The translations under genes and the position numbers were made by a program. From NCBI RefSeq assembly GCF_001612885.1, contig NZ_BDBH01000019.1, positions 1 through 38,462 of the forward strand: 38,462 nt of DNA, read 5' to 3'. This DNA is from Nocardia harenae NBRC 108248. GTDB lineage: Bacteria > Actinomycetota > Actinomycetes > Mycobacteriales > Mycobacteriaceae. Below are positions 24,557 through 32,439 of this stretch, piece by piece (the first letter of the stretch is position 1; each line of letters starts with the position of its first letter). The notes under the pieces are model-generated. The model did not search any database. It saw only the letters and a list, made by a program, of their open reading frames with translations, and was not told the origin of the DNA.

Positions 24557-25545
24557 CGGCCGGACCGGTGGATGACCTCTCTGGCCATCGATCGATACTG
24601 CTCGGCGCCGGTCGACTTGGGCGCCCAGGTGGTGATCGGCTCCCCCGCCACGCTGGCGTCCGGGAAGCGGACGGTACGGCCGATGGCGGTGTCGTAGACC
24701 AGGTCGCCGAAGACCTCGACCACCCGCGCCATGACCTGCCTGGCGTGCTGCAGCCTGGCGTCGAACATGGTGACCACGATGCCGTACAGGCTGAGCCGCG
24801 GGTTCAGCCGGTCCCGCACCTTGTCCACGGTGTCGGTGAGCAGCGCCAGCCCGCGCAGCGAGAAGTACTCGCACTCCATCGGGATGATGACGCCGTCCGC
24901 ACAGGCCAGCGCGTTGATGGTGAGCAGCCCGAGCGAGGGCTGGCAGTCGATCAGGATGTAGTCGTACTGGTCCCGCACCGGCGCGAGCGCGCGGCCCAGC
25001 GACTGCTCACGGCCGACCTCGTTCACCAGCTGGATCTCCGCCGCGGAGAGATCGATATTGCTGGGGAGCAGATCGAGGCCGTCGACCCTCGTCTCCATCA
25101 CCACGTCATCGATCCCGATGCGGTTCTCGACCAGGATGTTGTGCACCGTGTACTGCAGATCGTGGTGTGCCACCCCGAGCCCGGCGGAGAGCGCGCCCTG
25201 CGGGTCCAGGTCGACCAGCAGCACCCGGCGGCCGTACTCGGCGAGCGCGGCGCCCAGGTTGATGGTGGAGGTGGTCTTGCCGACGCCGCCCTTCTGGTTG
25301 CACATGGCGACGATCAGCGCCTCGCCGGTCTGCTCCACCGGCGGCGGGTCCGGCACCGCGCGGAGCGGTCTGCCGGTGGGGCCGAGATCGGCGTTCTCGG
25401 GTACGGGCTCGGCGCCCTCGCCCCAGAGCGAGCTGGCAGCGGCGTCGGAGGGCCGCTTGGGCTCGGCGTCGCCGCGGCGCTCCGCGCGGGCGGACAGACC
25501 CCGGACGGACGCGTTGCTCGGCGGTCCCGCACTGGCTGTGGTCAC
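24553..25545 (-). CDS. ParA/Soj-family ATPase upstream of scpAB
   Basis: 330 residues. The deviant Walker A motif CNQKGGVGKTTSTINLG (about residues 82-98), LVDLDPQGALSAGLG and YDYILIDCQPSLGLLT define a ParA-type ATPase. The first 75 residues are a disordered Pro/Ala-rich tail. No ParB gene follows; this is the second ParA-like protein of mycolata (Rv1708 equivalent), separate from the parAB operon near oriC, and its place directly before scpAB suggests a role in chromosome organisation. The GTG at 25545 has AAGGAG about 9 nt upstream, and a 215-nt gap to xerD probably carries its own promoter, making parA-scpA-scpB-rluB-cmk-der an operon. Confidence 0.92.
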   Translation of the reverse strand: MTTASAGPPSNASVRGLSARAERRGDAEPKRPSDAAASSLWGEGAEPVPENADLGPTGRPLRAVPDPPPVEQTGEALIVAMCNQKGGVGKTTSTINLGAALAEYGRRVLLVDLDPQGALSAGLGVAHHDLQYTVHNILVENRIGIDDVVMETRVDGLDLLPSNIDLSAAEIQLVNEVGREQSLGRALAPVRDQYDYILIDCQPSLGLLTINALACADGVIIPMECEYFSLRGLALLTDTVDKVRDRLNPRLSLYGIVVTMFDARLQHARQVMARVVEVFGDLVYDTAIGRTVRFPDASVAGEPITTWAPKSTGAEQYRSMAREVIHRSGR

Positions 25546-25760
25546 GATCCGCTGCTCCTTATACGTCCTGCCCGTTCCTTGCCGAGCGTAGCGAAGCCGG
25601 TGGGGCGCGACCTCGCTCTCGTACGGTCCAGCTTCCGATAGACGCTACCGCCTCGTGAGGTGCACCGTCGCTCGGACACGCGCGTCCCAGTGTTGCCCGT
25701 GTCACCGCCCGGCGTGCGGGTTACGGGCCGGTGGGTACGAAAACGGCGGGTCGGGTCGCG
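25546..25760 (-). promoter_or_regulatory. Probable promoter region of the ParA-scpAB-rluB-cmk-der operon
   Basis: The only sizeable gap (215 nt) in this part of the minus-strand block. It contains the AAGGAG ribosome-binding site for the ParA-like gene and, on the minus strand, a TACGCT hexamer fitting the TANNNT -10 pattern about 40 nt before that site. An imperfect GC-rich inverted repeat near 25705-25740 could end xerD transcription. No -35 box is convincing. Confidence 0.35.
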
Positions 25761-26684
25761 TCAGGCCCTCGGGTGCGCGGTGGCCCAGACCTCGCGCAGC
25801 GTCGTCACTGTGACCAGGGTGTAGATCTGCGTGGTCGTCACCGAGGCGTGGCCGAGCAGCTCCTGCACCACCCGCACGTCGGCGCCGCCGTCGAGCAGGT
25901 GCGTCGCGAAGGAGTGCCGCAGGGTGTGCGGCGAGACCGCCGCCTCGATCCCGGCCCGCTCGGCGGCGCGCCGCAGCACCTGCCAGGCACTCTGCCGGGA
26001 GAGCCGGCCGCCGCGCGCGTTGCGGAAGAGCGCGGGCCCGCCCGCGGCCCGCCCCTTCGGCACCAGCGCGGGGCGCCCGCGCACCAGGTAGGCGTCGATC
26101 GCGGTCAGCGCCGGGCGCCCGATCGGCACCATGCGCTGCTTGCCGCCCTTGCCGTGCAGCACCACCGCGCGGCCGTCGGTGTCCAGGTCGTCCACGTCCA
26201 GCCCGACCACCTCGGAGATCCGGGCGCCGGTGGAGTACAGCAGCTCGAGCAGGGCCCGGTCGCGCAGCGCGCGTGGCGCGTCGGCGGCGCCGCCGCCCGC
26301 CGCCTCCAGCAGCGCGAGCACCTGGTCGTAGGGCAGCGCCTTCGGCAGCCTGCGGCCCTGGCTCGGCGGCTGCACCGCGCGTGCGACGTCGGTGCCCGCC
26401 AGCCCCTCGGCGGCGGCGAAGCGGTGCAGCCCGCGCACCGCGATCAGCGCCCGCGCCACCGATCCGGCGGCCAGCGCGGGCCTGCCCGCACCGCCCGCGC
26501 GCAGTGCGGTGGCGAACTCGGCCACATCGGCCTCGCCCGCCTGCTCCAGCGCGGTGATGCCGCGGGCGGCCAGGAACTCGCGGTACCTGCTCAGGTCGCG
26601 CCTATAGGCGGTCACGGTATTGCGGGCCGCGCCGCGCTCGACCGCGAGATGGTCCAGGTAGCCGTCGATCTCCCGGGCGAGCAC
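25761..26684 (-). CDS. xerD: Tyrosine recombinase XerD
   Basis: 307 residues. A SAM-like N-domain (residues 1 to about 90) is followed by the catalytic domain with all active residues: Arg in YSTGARISEVV, Lys in HGKGGKQR, H-x-x-R in SPHTLRHSFATHLL, His in LLGHASVTTTQIYT, and the nucleophilic Tyr in that same motif. XerD resolves chromosome dimers with XerC at dif. The conserved placement after pyrG and the Nudix gene matches Rv1701. The GTG at 26684 begins 3 nt after the Nudix stop, so it is probably translated from the same mRNA. The region around residues 50-75 is unusually Ala/Gly-rich but does not break the fold. Confidence 0.95.
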   Translation of the reverse strand: MLAREIDGYLDHLAVERGAARNTVTAYRRDLSRYREFLAARGITALEQAGEADVAEFATALRAGGAGRPALAAGSVARALIAVRGLHRFAAAEGLAGTDVARAVQPPSQGRRLPKALPYDQVLALLEAAGGGAADAPRALRDRALLELLYSTGARISEVVGLDVDDLDTDGRAVVLHGKGGKQRMVPIGRPALTAIDAYLVRGRPALVPKGRAAGGPALFRNARGGRLSRQSAWQVLRRAAERAGIEAAVSPHTLRHSFATHLLDGGADVRVVQELLGHASVTTTQIYTLVTVTTLREVWATAHPRA

Positions 26685-26687
26685 CGC

Positions 26688-27350
26688 TCAGCTCTCGCGC
26701 TGCCGAGCCTGCCTGCGCAGCAGGGCGGTCGGCTGCCCCGGCCACGGCGCGTCGGCTGCCCGCAGCTCGGTGCCGGTGGCGCGCGCGGTGGCCAGCGCGA
26801 GCACCCCGGCCACCGCGGTGGCGTTCACGATCTCCCCGGCCAGCGCCGCGCGCACCGCCTCGGCGACCGGTAGCCGCACCAGCGCGATATCGGCCTCCTC
26901 CAGCTCCGGGTCGGGCCGGTCGGTCGCGGTGAGCCCCTCGGCCAGGTAGATGCGCAGCGCCTCGTCGGTGAAGCCCGGCGAGAGCGCGACGTCCACCAGC
27001 ACCGACCAGCGCTCGGCGGCCAGCCCGGTCTCCTCGGCCAGCTCCCGCTTCGCGGCGGCCAGCGGATCCTCGCCCTCGATATCGATCAGCCCGGCGGGCA
27101 GCTCCAGCAGCCTGGCGCCGATCGGGTGCCGGTACTGCCGGATGAGCACCACGTCACCGGCGTCGTCCACGGCGACCACCGCGACCGCGCCGTGGTGCTC
27201 CACCACCTCGCGCTCGGCGACCGTGCCGCCCGGCATCACCACCTGGTCGAGGCGCAGCGCCAGAATCGCCCCGCTGTAGACGGTCTCCGAGGAAACCGTC
27301 TCGAAGGTGTGCCTCCCCGCCTGTTCACCCACGCTGTGTTCTTTCGGCAT
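26688..27350 (-). CDS. Nudix hydrolase, ADP-ribose pyrophosphatase-like
   Basis: 220 residues from the ATG at 27350. The Nudix box is GEDPLAAAKRELAEETG, fitting the R-E-L-x-E-E-x-G-L consensus, with ELPAGLIDI before it as in ADP-ribose pyrophosphatases. It matches Rv1700 in order and core length. The start is uncertain because a 75-bp tandem repeat covers this end. I favour ATG 27350 (GGAGGG 9 nt upstream, 18 residues before the conserved HTFETVSSET). GTG 27332 would give the shortest form, and ATGs at 27407 and 27482 would add one or two copies of a 25-residue repeat; the last lies 5 nt after the pyrG stop. The enzyme should hydrolyse ADP-ribose to AMP and ribose 5-phosphate. Confidence 0.88.
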   Translation of the reverse strand: MPKEHSVGEQAGRHTFETVSSETVYSGAILALRLDQVVMPGGTVAEREVVEHHGAVAVVAVDDAGDVVLIRQYRHPIGARLLELPAGLIDIEGEDPLAAAKRELAEETGLAAERWSVLVDVALSPGFTDEALRIYLAEGLTATDRPDPELEEADIALVRLPVAEAVRAALAGEIVNATAVAGVLALATARATGTELRAADAPWPGQPTALLRRQARQRES

Positions 27351-27485
27351 GCGCGAGGGCCCTCCGTGGCCACGCTCCGCTCCCGCCTCCGGGCCTGACT
27401 CGCCCATGCCGTGTTCGTTCGGCATGCGCGAGGGCCCTTCGTGGCCACGCTCCGCTCCCGCCTCCGGGCCTGACTCGCCCATGCC
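27336..27485 (-). repeat. Tandem 75-bp direct repeat between pyrG and the Nudix gene
   Basis: Copies at 27336-27410 and 27411-27485 differ at two positions (73/75 identical). Each contains small palindromes (GCATGC, GTGGCCAC, and in the first copy GAGGGCCCTC). The length is a multiple of three and the Nudix frame is open across both copies, encoding MGESGPEAGAERGH and onward twice. The second copy ends 2 nt before the pyrG stop codon. Confidence 0.93.
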
Positions 27486-27487
27486 GG

Positions 27488-29206
27488 TCACCCCTGTTCC
27501 GCGCTCGCGAACTCTTCGTCCGGGATATCCACCGGCAACCGCTCGGCGAGCTTGTACTTCAGCGCCGCCGCGATGAGCGCGGCGAAGAGCGGGTGCGGCC
27601 GGGTCGGGCGGCTCTTGAGCTCGGGGTGCGCCTGGGTGGCGACGAAGAACGGATGCCTGTCGGCGGGCAGCTCGACGAACTCCACCAGCCGCCCGTCCGG
27701 CGAGGTGCCGCTGAACCGCAGCCCGCTCGCGGCGATCCGGTCCCGGTAGGCATTGTTCACCTCGTACCGGTGCCGGTGCCGCTCGGAGACCTGCTCGGCG
27801 CCGTACGCCTGCGCCACCTGCGACCCCTTCGCCAGCACCGCCGGGTACGCGCCGAGCCGCATCGTCCCGCCCAGGTCGGCCTCGCCCGCCACGATCTGCT
27901 TCTGGTCGTCCATGGTGGAGATCACCGGGTGCGGGGTCTCCGGCTCGAACTCCGCCGAGTTGGCCTCGGCCAGCCCGATCGAGCGCGCCGCCTCGATCAC
28001 CACGCACTGCAGCCCGAGACACAGCCCGAGCAGCGGCAGCCCGCGGGTGCGGGCGTAGGTGACGGCACCGACCTTGCCCTCGATCCCGCGGATGCCGAAG
28101 CCGCCGGGGATGAGCACCGCGTCCACGTCGCGCAGCGCGGCGGCGGCACCGGCCGGGGTGGCGCAATCGTCCGACTGCACCCAGCGGATCTGCACCCTGG
28201 CCCGCGAGGCGAAGCCGCCTGCGCGCAGCGCCTCGGTGACCGAGAGGTAGGCGTCGGGCAGGTCGACGTACTTGCCGACCAGCGCCACCTCGACGGTCTC
28301 GCGCGGCGAGTGCACCCGGTCCAGCAGGTCGCCCCAGACGGTCCAGTCCACGTCGCGGAAGGGCAGCCCGAGCCGGCGCACCACGTAGGCGTCGAGCCCC
28401 TCGCGGTGCAGCACCTTGGGGATGTCGTAGATCGACGGCGCGTCCGGGGTGGAGATGCAGCCGTCCACGTCCACGTCGCACATGAGCGCGATCTTGCTCT
28501 TGAGCCCCTGCGGCACCTCGCGGTCGCAGCGCAGGATGAGCGCGTCCGGCTGGATGCCGATACTGCGCAGCGCGGCCACCGAGTGCTGCGTCGGCTTGGT
28601 CTTGAGCTCGCCGGAGGGCGCCAGGTACGGGACCAGCGAGACGTGCAGGAAGAAGACGTTCTCCCGGCCCACGTCGTGCCGCACCTGCCGCGCCGCCTCC
28701 AGGAAGGGCTGCGACTCGATATCGCCGACGGTGCCGCCGATCTCGGTGATCACCACGTCCGGGATGATGCCCTCGGTGTCGGGGGCGCTCATGGCCAGGA
28801 TGCGGCTCTTGATCTCGTCGGTGATGTGCGGGATCACCTGCACCGTGTCGCCCAGGTACTCGCCGCGGCGCTCCTTGGCGATCACCGTCGAATAGATTTG
28901 CCCGGTGGTCACGTTCGCGTCCCTGGAGAGGTCGCGGTCGAGGAAGCGCTCGTAGTGGCCGACGTCCAGATCGGTCTCGGCGCCGTCCTCGGTCACGAAC
29001 ACCTCGCCGTGCTGGAAGGGGTTCATGGTGCCGGGGTCGACATTGAGGTAGGGGTCGAGCTTCTGCATCGTCACCCGGAGCCCCCGCGCGGTCAGCAGCT
29101 GACCGAGGCTGGAAGCGGTAAGACCCTTGCCCAGTGAGGAGGCGACGCCACCGCTGACGAAGATGTGCTTCGTGGCTGTTCGCGCCTGAATCCGTGTTTG
29201 ACCCAC
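27488..29206 (-). CDS. pyrG: CTP synthase
   Basis: 572 residues. The synthetase domain begins KHIFVSGGVASSLGKGLTAS (ATP site) and includes QKLDPYLNVDPGTMNPFQHG and ITEIGGTVGDIES. The glutaminase domain has the oxyanion GGFGIRG, the nucleophile Cys in LLGLCLGLQ, and the His/Glu pair in QAHPELKSR. It makes CTP from UTP, ATP and glutamine. The GTG at 29206 starts ten residues before the conserved KHIFV, as in other actinobacteria. The C-terminus ends LPVDIPDEEFASAEQG. It begins the pyrG-Nudix-xerD group; 298 nt separate it from mctB. Confidence 0.97.
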   Translation of the reverse strand: MGQTRIQARTATKHIFVSGGVASSLGKGLTASSLGQLLTARGLRVTMQKLDPYLNVDPGTMNPFQHGEVFVTEDGAETDLDVGHYERFLDRDLSRDANVTTGQIYSTVIAKERRGEYLGDTVQVIPHITDEIKSRILAMSAPDTEGIIPDVVITEIGGTVGDIESQPFLEAARQVRHDVGRENVFFLHVSLVPYLAPSGELKTKPTQHSVAALRSIGIQPDALILRCDREVPQGLKSKIALMCDVDVDGCISTPDAPSIYDIPKVLHREGLDAYVVRRLGLPFRDVDWTVWGDLLDRVHSPRETVEVALVGKYVDLPDAYLSVTEALRAGGFASRARVQIRWVQSDDCATPAGAAAALRDVDAVLIPGGFGIRGIEGKVGAVTYARTRGLPLLGLCLGLQCVVIEAARSIGLAEANSAEFEPETPHPVISTMDDQKQIVAGEADLGGTMRLGAYPAVLAKGSQVAQAYGAEQVSERHRHRYEVNNAYRDRIAASGLRFSGTSPDGRLVEFVELPADRHPFFVATQAHPELKSRPTRPHPLFAALIAAALKYKLAERLPVDIPDEEFASAEQG

Positions 29207-29504
29207 GGGTCTTCACGGTAACATGCGCCCGGCTCCGCGCTCACCCGCCACGCGGGTTTGCCGGAAAGTCGCCAGGGTTCGGGTCATGCGCCGGGCGCGC
29301 CGCTGTGAGTTGCGTCGCGCAGGGTGCGCCGGGCGGGTGTCCGGCGGCTGCGTGGCCTGCCGCCGTGAGCCCGTTCCGGTGGGCCTGCCGCCATGAGCCC
29401 GCTCCGGTGGGCCCGCGCGCGTGGGCGCGCTCACCAGAAGCCGGCGCGGGGTGGCGCCGCCCGCTGGAAGCCGGCGCGGGTGGGCGCCCGCTCGGCGCCG
29501 GCGC
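29207..29504. other. Repeat-rich spacer between mctB and pyrG
   Basis: No plausible gene is seen in these 298 nt. It should hold the pyrG promoter near its left end. It contains a 28-bp direct repeat (29356-29411) and a second imperfect repeat of about 28-30 bp around 29436-29490 whose shared core is GAAGCCGGCGCGGG. GC-rich palindromes near 29412-29430 and 29480-29500 could act as a terminator for mctB. Confidence 0.5.
29356..29411. repeat. Tandem 28-bp direct repeat
   Basis: Two adjacent units, 29356-29383 and 29384-29411, differ at two positions (G/A and T/C). Each has the core GAGCCCG followed by TCCGGTGGG. They lie in the pyrG-mctB spacer, outside coding sequence. Confidence 0.85.
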
Positions 29505-30449
29505 TCAGCTCGACGGCGCCTTCAGCGTGAGCGCCATCGCCTTGGGGCCGGTCCCGTAGCGCCCGGCGCCACCGTTCAACTGCTCCCCGAGCCCGAGCAC
29601 CGCGGTCACCCGGCCGATCTCCCGGTCGAGGTTGTCCACCGTGGTCACCGCGGCCGCGAGCGGGGCGTCCGAGCGCACTACGTCGATCGGTCCCTGCCCC
29701 TGCACCGAGCCGGGCCGCCCGACCAGCACCACCCCCGCGCTGGCGGAGTCCAGCCCACCGGCGAACCGCGCCAGCGAGACCCCGCGACTGCCGTCGGCGG
29801 CGTCCGGCATGTCCCCGGTGATCACCACCGCGAGCTGCCCCGCGCGCACCGGATCCTCGCCGTAGGCGAGGAACCCGCCCCCGCGCAGCGTCTCCAGCAC
29901 CAGCCCGAACTCCTCCGGCGTGCTGCGCGGCTGCGCCGTCACCGGGTCGAGCAGCAGCACCTGCCCGAGCAGGTCACCGGCGATACTGCCCTGGTCGGTC
30001 GCGCCGGTGCGCAGCTGCGCGCCTGCCGGGATCACGTTGATCAGCGCGCTGCGCAGCCGATCCCCCTCGCCGGTGTCGAGGAACGGAATATTCAGCGCGA
30101 TCCGCCCGGTGATGGCGGCGCCCGCGGCCTCCAGGTTCCGGCTCACCGTGTCCACGTCCTCCGGCGCCGCGTCCGGGGTGGTGAAGACCAGCACGGTCCG
30201 ATCGGTCAGCGTGCCCTGCACCACCGCGCCCGCGGACTTCGCCAGGAAATCGTCGGCCGCCGACAACTGCTCGGTGAGCTGCCGATTCTGCTCGTTCGCC
30301 GCGTCCAGCTGGGTGCGCAGCTCCGCCTTGTCCGAGCGCAGCCCGCCGAGCAGGTCGGCGGCGAGCGTCTGCGAGCCGAGCACCACCCCCAGGGCGAGCG
30401 CGAGGAAGATCGCCACGATCGAGATGGCATGCTGACGCAGCGAGATCAT
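29505..30449 (-). CDS. mctB: MctB/SteB family outer-envelope protein
   Basis: 314 residues. One N-terminal membrane helix (residues about 8-28, ISIVAIFLALALGVVLGSQ) anchors the protein, followed by a coiled-coil stretch (about 35-70) and an extracytoplasmic Ala/Gly-rich domain. It matches Rv1698 (MctB), reported as a copper-export protein in M. tuberculosis; its corynebacterial homologue SteB works with SteA to activate the cell-separation hydrolase RipA. Its gene follows steA by 10 nt, the conserved pairing. The family is confined to mycolic-acid bacteria, which supports the taxonomic assignment. Which role applies here cannot be decided from sequence. Confidence 0.9.
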   Translation of the reverse strand: MISLRQHAISIVAIFLALALGVVLGSQTLAADLLGGLRSDKAELRTQLDAANEQNRQLTEQLSAADDFLAKSAGAVVQGTLTDRTVLVFTTPDAAPEDVDTVSRNLEAAGAAITGRIALNIPFLDTGEGDRLRSALINVIPAGAQLRTGATDQGSIAGDLLGQVLLLDPVTAQPRSTPEEFGLVLETLRGGGFLAYGEDPVRAGQLAVVITGDMPDAADGSRGVSLARFAGGLDSASAGVVLVGRPGSVQGQGPIDVVRSDAPLAAAVTTVDNLDREIGRVTAVLGLGEQLNGGAGRYGTGPKAMALTLKAPSS

Positions 30450-30459
30450 CGCGGTCCCC

Positions 30460-31674
30460 TCAGTTGTCGCCCGCGCCGGCCAGGCCCTGCACCCAGACGG
30501 CGAAGCGGTTCCAGGTGTCGATGCCCCAGTCCAGGACCGTGCCGCTGCTGTCCGAGGCGACCAGCACCACGATCACCGCGATCAGCGCGGCCAGCACCAC
30601 CAGCGCCAGTGCCGCGCCCGAGCCCCGGTGCCGGTACAGCGTGGCGACCGCCTTGGCGTCCACCAGCGAGGTGCCGAGCTTGAGCCGGGTCAGGAAGGTG
30701 GCCGGGTTGCTGTCCTTGCGACCCCGGTCGAAGAACTCGTCCAGCGAGGCCGCCGCCCCGGCGGTGACGATCATGGCCGCGCCGTGGTGGTGCGCGAGCA
30801 GCAGCGCGAGATCGGTCGGCGAGCCGGAGGACGGGAAGGTGATGGCGCCGATGCCGAGATCCTGGATCCGGTCCAGCCCCTTGGCGTGGCCGTCGGTGTC
30901 GGCGGGCAGGATCACCTCGCCGCCGGAGCGCAGCGTCTTGGTGGTGATCTCGTCCGGGTCGCCGACGATCAGGTCCGGCTTGTACCCCTGCCGCATGAGC
31001 GTGTCCGCGCCGCGGCCGACGCCGACCATGATCGGCGCGTACTCCTTGACGAAGGGCTTGAGCCTGCGCAGGTCGTCGGCGTGGTCCGGGCCGTCGCCGA
31101 CCACCACCACGTGCGCCTGCTTCATGGTCAGCGTCAGCTCCGGCACGCCGACACCGTCGATCAGCAGGCTGCTCTCGGTGCGCACGAACTCGATGGTGTT
31201 GCCCGCGAAGGCCGCCAGGTGGTCGGCGAGCCCGTTGCGGGCCTCGATCATCCGGTCGCCCACCACCGACTCGGTGAGCTCGATGCCGTCGACCAGCGCT
31301 TCGGGCTCCTTCTTCACCAGCTTGTCGGCGTAGACGGTGCCCTCGTGGATCCGGACCTTGGCGCCGTCCTTGATCTTGGAGAAGGCATCCGAGCTCAGCG
31401 TGTCCAGCAGCAGGACGTCATTGGCCACCAGCACCTCGGGGCCCAGGTTCGGGTACCGGCCGGAGATCGAGGGCGAGGTGTTCACCACGGCGACGACGCC
31501 CGCCTCCAGGAGCCGATCCGCGGTGGACCGGTCCAGATCCATCTCGTCGAGCACCGCGATATCGCCCGGACCGACTCGTTTCAGCAGCCGCCGGGTGTTG
31601 CGATCCACTCTGGCTATTCCGGAGCGACCAGGCAGCGTTTCGGAACTCCTCGACAGCAGCGCCGGCATCTTCAT
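30460..31674 (-). CDS. steA: SteA, cell-separation factor (thiamine-pyrophosphokinase-like fold)
   Basis: 404 residues. The N-terminal part contains TGIARVD-type sequence (here SGIARVDRNTRRLL) and SGRYPNLGPEVL; the middle part has VGVGRGADTLMRQGYKPD and IVGDPDEI, typical of the TPK-like fold; then DGHAKGLDRIQDLG and ATFLTRLKLG. A single membrane helix is near the C-terminus (about residues 355-378) with a short outside tail rich in Trp. It matches Rv1697. In Corynebacterium SteA and SteB promote daughter-cell separation through RipA. I chose ATG 31674 (MKMP); a second ATG two codons later (31668) is equally possible, and the frame upstream is non-coding in character. Confidence 0.93.
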   Translation of the reverse strand: MKMPALLSRSSETLPGRSGIARVDRNTRRLLKRVGPGDIAVLDEMDLDRSTADRLLEAGVVAVVNTSPSISGRYPNLGPEVLVANDVLLLDTLSSDAFSKIKDGAKVRIHEGTVYADKLVKKEPEALVDGIELTESVVGDRMIEARNGLADHLAAFAGNTIEFVRTESSLLIDGVGVPELTLTMKQAHVVVVGDGPDHADDLRRLKPFVKEYAPIMVGVGRGADTLMRQGYKPDLIVGDPDEITTKTLRSGGEVILPADTDGHAKGLDRIQDLGIGAITFPSSGSPTDLALLLAHHHGAAMIVTAGAAASLDEFFDRGRKDSNPATFLTRLKLGTSLVDAKAVATLYRHRGSGAALALVVLAALIAVIVVLVASDSSGTVLDWGIDTWNRFAVWVQGLAGAGDN

Positions 31675-31832
31675 GGGCCGATGATGACCACAAACCCTCG
31701 ACCACAGGTGGAGGCGCGCCGCATCTGCCGCCACATTCGTCACAGTGATACCACTCCGGGCGCCCCGGCGAACCCCCAGCCAACCCGATATGCTGCTGTC
31801 GCAGACAGTCCGACCCGAGGAGAGCCGTCTCT
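31675..31832. promoter_or_regulatory. Divergent spacer between steA and the SRPBCC gene
   Basis: 158 nt between divergent starts. On the plus strand TATGCT (31789-31794) fits the TANNNT -10 pattern, with CTGTCGCAGACAG (a 5-bp inverted repeat around GCA) just after it. A small palindrome TCACAGTGA lies near 31740. GAGGAGA (31817-31823) is the SRPBCC ribosome-binding site. The -35 boxes are not clear. Confidence 0.35.
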
Positions 31833-32252
31833 ATGGCCAGCACCACCGTCGATGCCGTCGTCGCCGCCCCGCGCGATGTCGTCTACCGCCTCTTCGCGAA
31901 CCGCGAGAGCATGAGCCCGCACCTGGCGGTGAATATCACCCTGAAGCGGCCGGGCAGCACGGAGCGCGAGGGCGTCGGTGCGCAGCACCTCGTCGGCATC
32001 GGCGGGGTCGGGATCACCGAGGAGACCACCGAGCTGGTGCCGAACGAGCGGATGGCGTACAAGATCGTCGCCGGGGCGCCGGTCAAGCGGCACATCGGCG
32101 TCGTCACCTTCGCCGACACCGATGGCGGCACGCTGGTCAGCTACACCATGGAGTCCGAGCCCAAGCTGCCGGTGCCGGGCAAGGTGCTGGAGCTGGCACT
32201 GCGCAACCTGATCACCACCATGATCAAGGGTGCGCAGAAAGCGGTTCGCTGA
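31833..32252 (+). CDS. SRPBCC-family (START-like) small protein
   Basis: 139 residues. The start ASTTVDAVVAAPRDVVYRLF is the typical first strand and helix of the SRPBCC/polyketide-cyclase fold, and the remainder is one long sheet ending in a C-terminal helix (VLELALRNLITTMIKGAQ). Such proteins bind hydrophobic ligands in a central cavity; no catalytic motif can be named. GAGGAGA lies 9 nt before the ATG. It is the only plus-strand gene within the minus-strand housekeeping block, dividing recN from steA, which are adjacent in M. tuberculosis (Rv1696-Rv1697), so it is probably a lineage-specific insertion. Confidence 0.83.
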   Translation: MASTTVDAVVAAPRDVVYRLFANRESMSPHLAVNITLKRPGSTEREGVGAQHLVGIGGVGITEETTELVPNERMAYKIVAGAPVKRHIGVVTFADTDGGTLVSYTMESEPKLPVPGKVLELALRNLITTMIKGAQKAVR

Positions 32253-32261
32253 CGCAGGTCT

Positions 32262-32299
32262 CGCGAGGGCGCCCGGTCCGACGGCCGGGCGCCCTCGCG
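32262..32299. terminator. Strong hairpin between the convergent SRPBCC and recN genes
   Basis: A perfect 15-bp stem: CGCGAGGGCGCCCGG (32262-32276) with CCGGGCGCCCTCGCG (32285-32299), 8-nt loop, 9 nt after the SRPBCC stop. There is no T-tract. Its right arm runs into the first 60-bp repeat unit derived from the recN tail. Confidence 0.8.
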
Positions 32300-32439
32300 C
32301 GTTCCCGTTCGGCACGAGCGCTCGACCCACCGCGCGGCGGCGGGGTTCAGGCCCTCGCGCGTTCGCGTTCGGCGCGGGGGCTCGACCCACCGCGCGGCAG
32401 CGGGGTTCAGGCGCTGGCCGGTTCGCGTTCGGCGCGGGC
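32291..32439 (-). repeat. 60-bp tandem repeats copying the recN 3' end
   Basis: Units at 32291-32350 and 32351-32410 are 55/60 identical; a partial third copy (32411-32439) is the actual 3' coding end of recN. On the minus strand each unit re-encodes R-A-E-R-E, and unit 2 re-encodes the tail with its TGA. The true recN stop (32409-32407) falls at the edge of unit 2. Confidence 0.88.
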
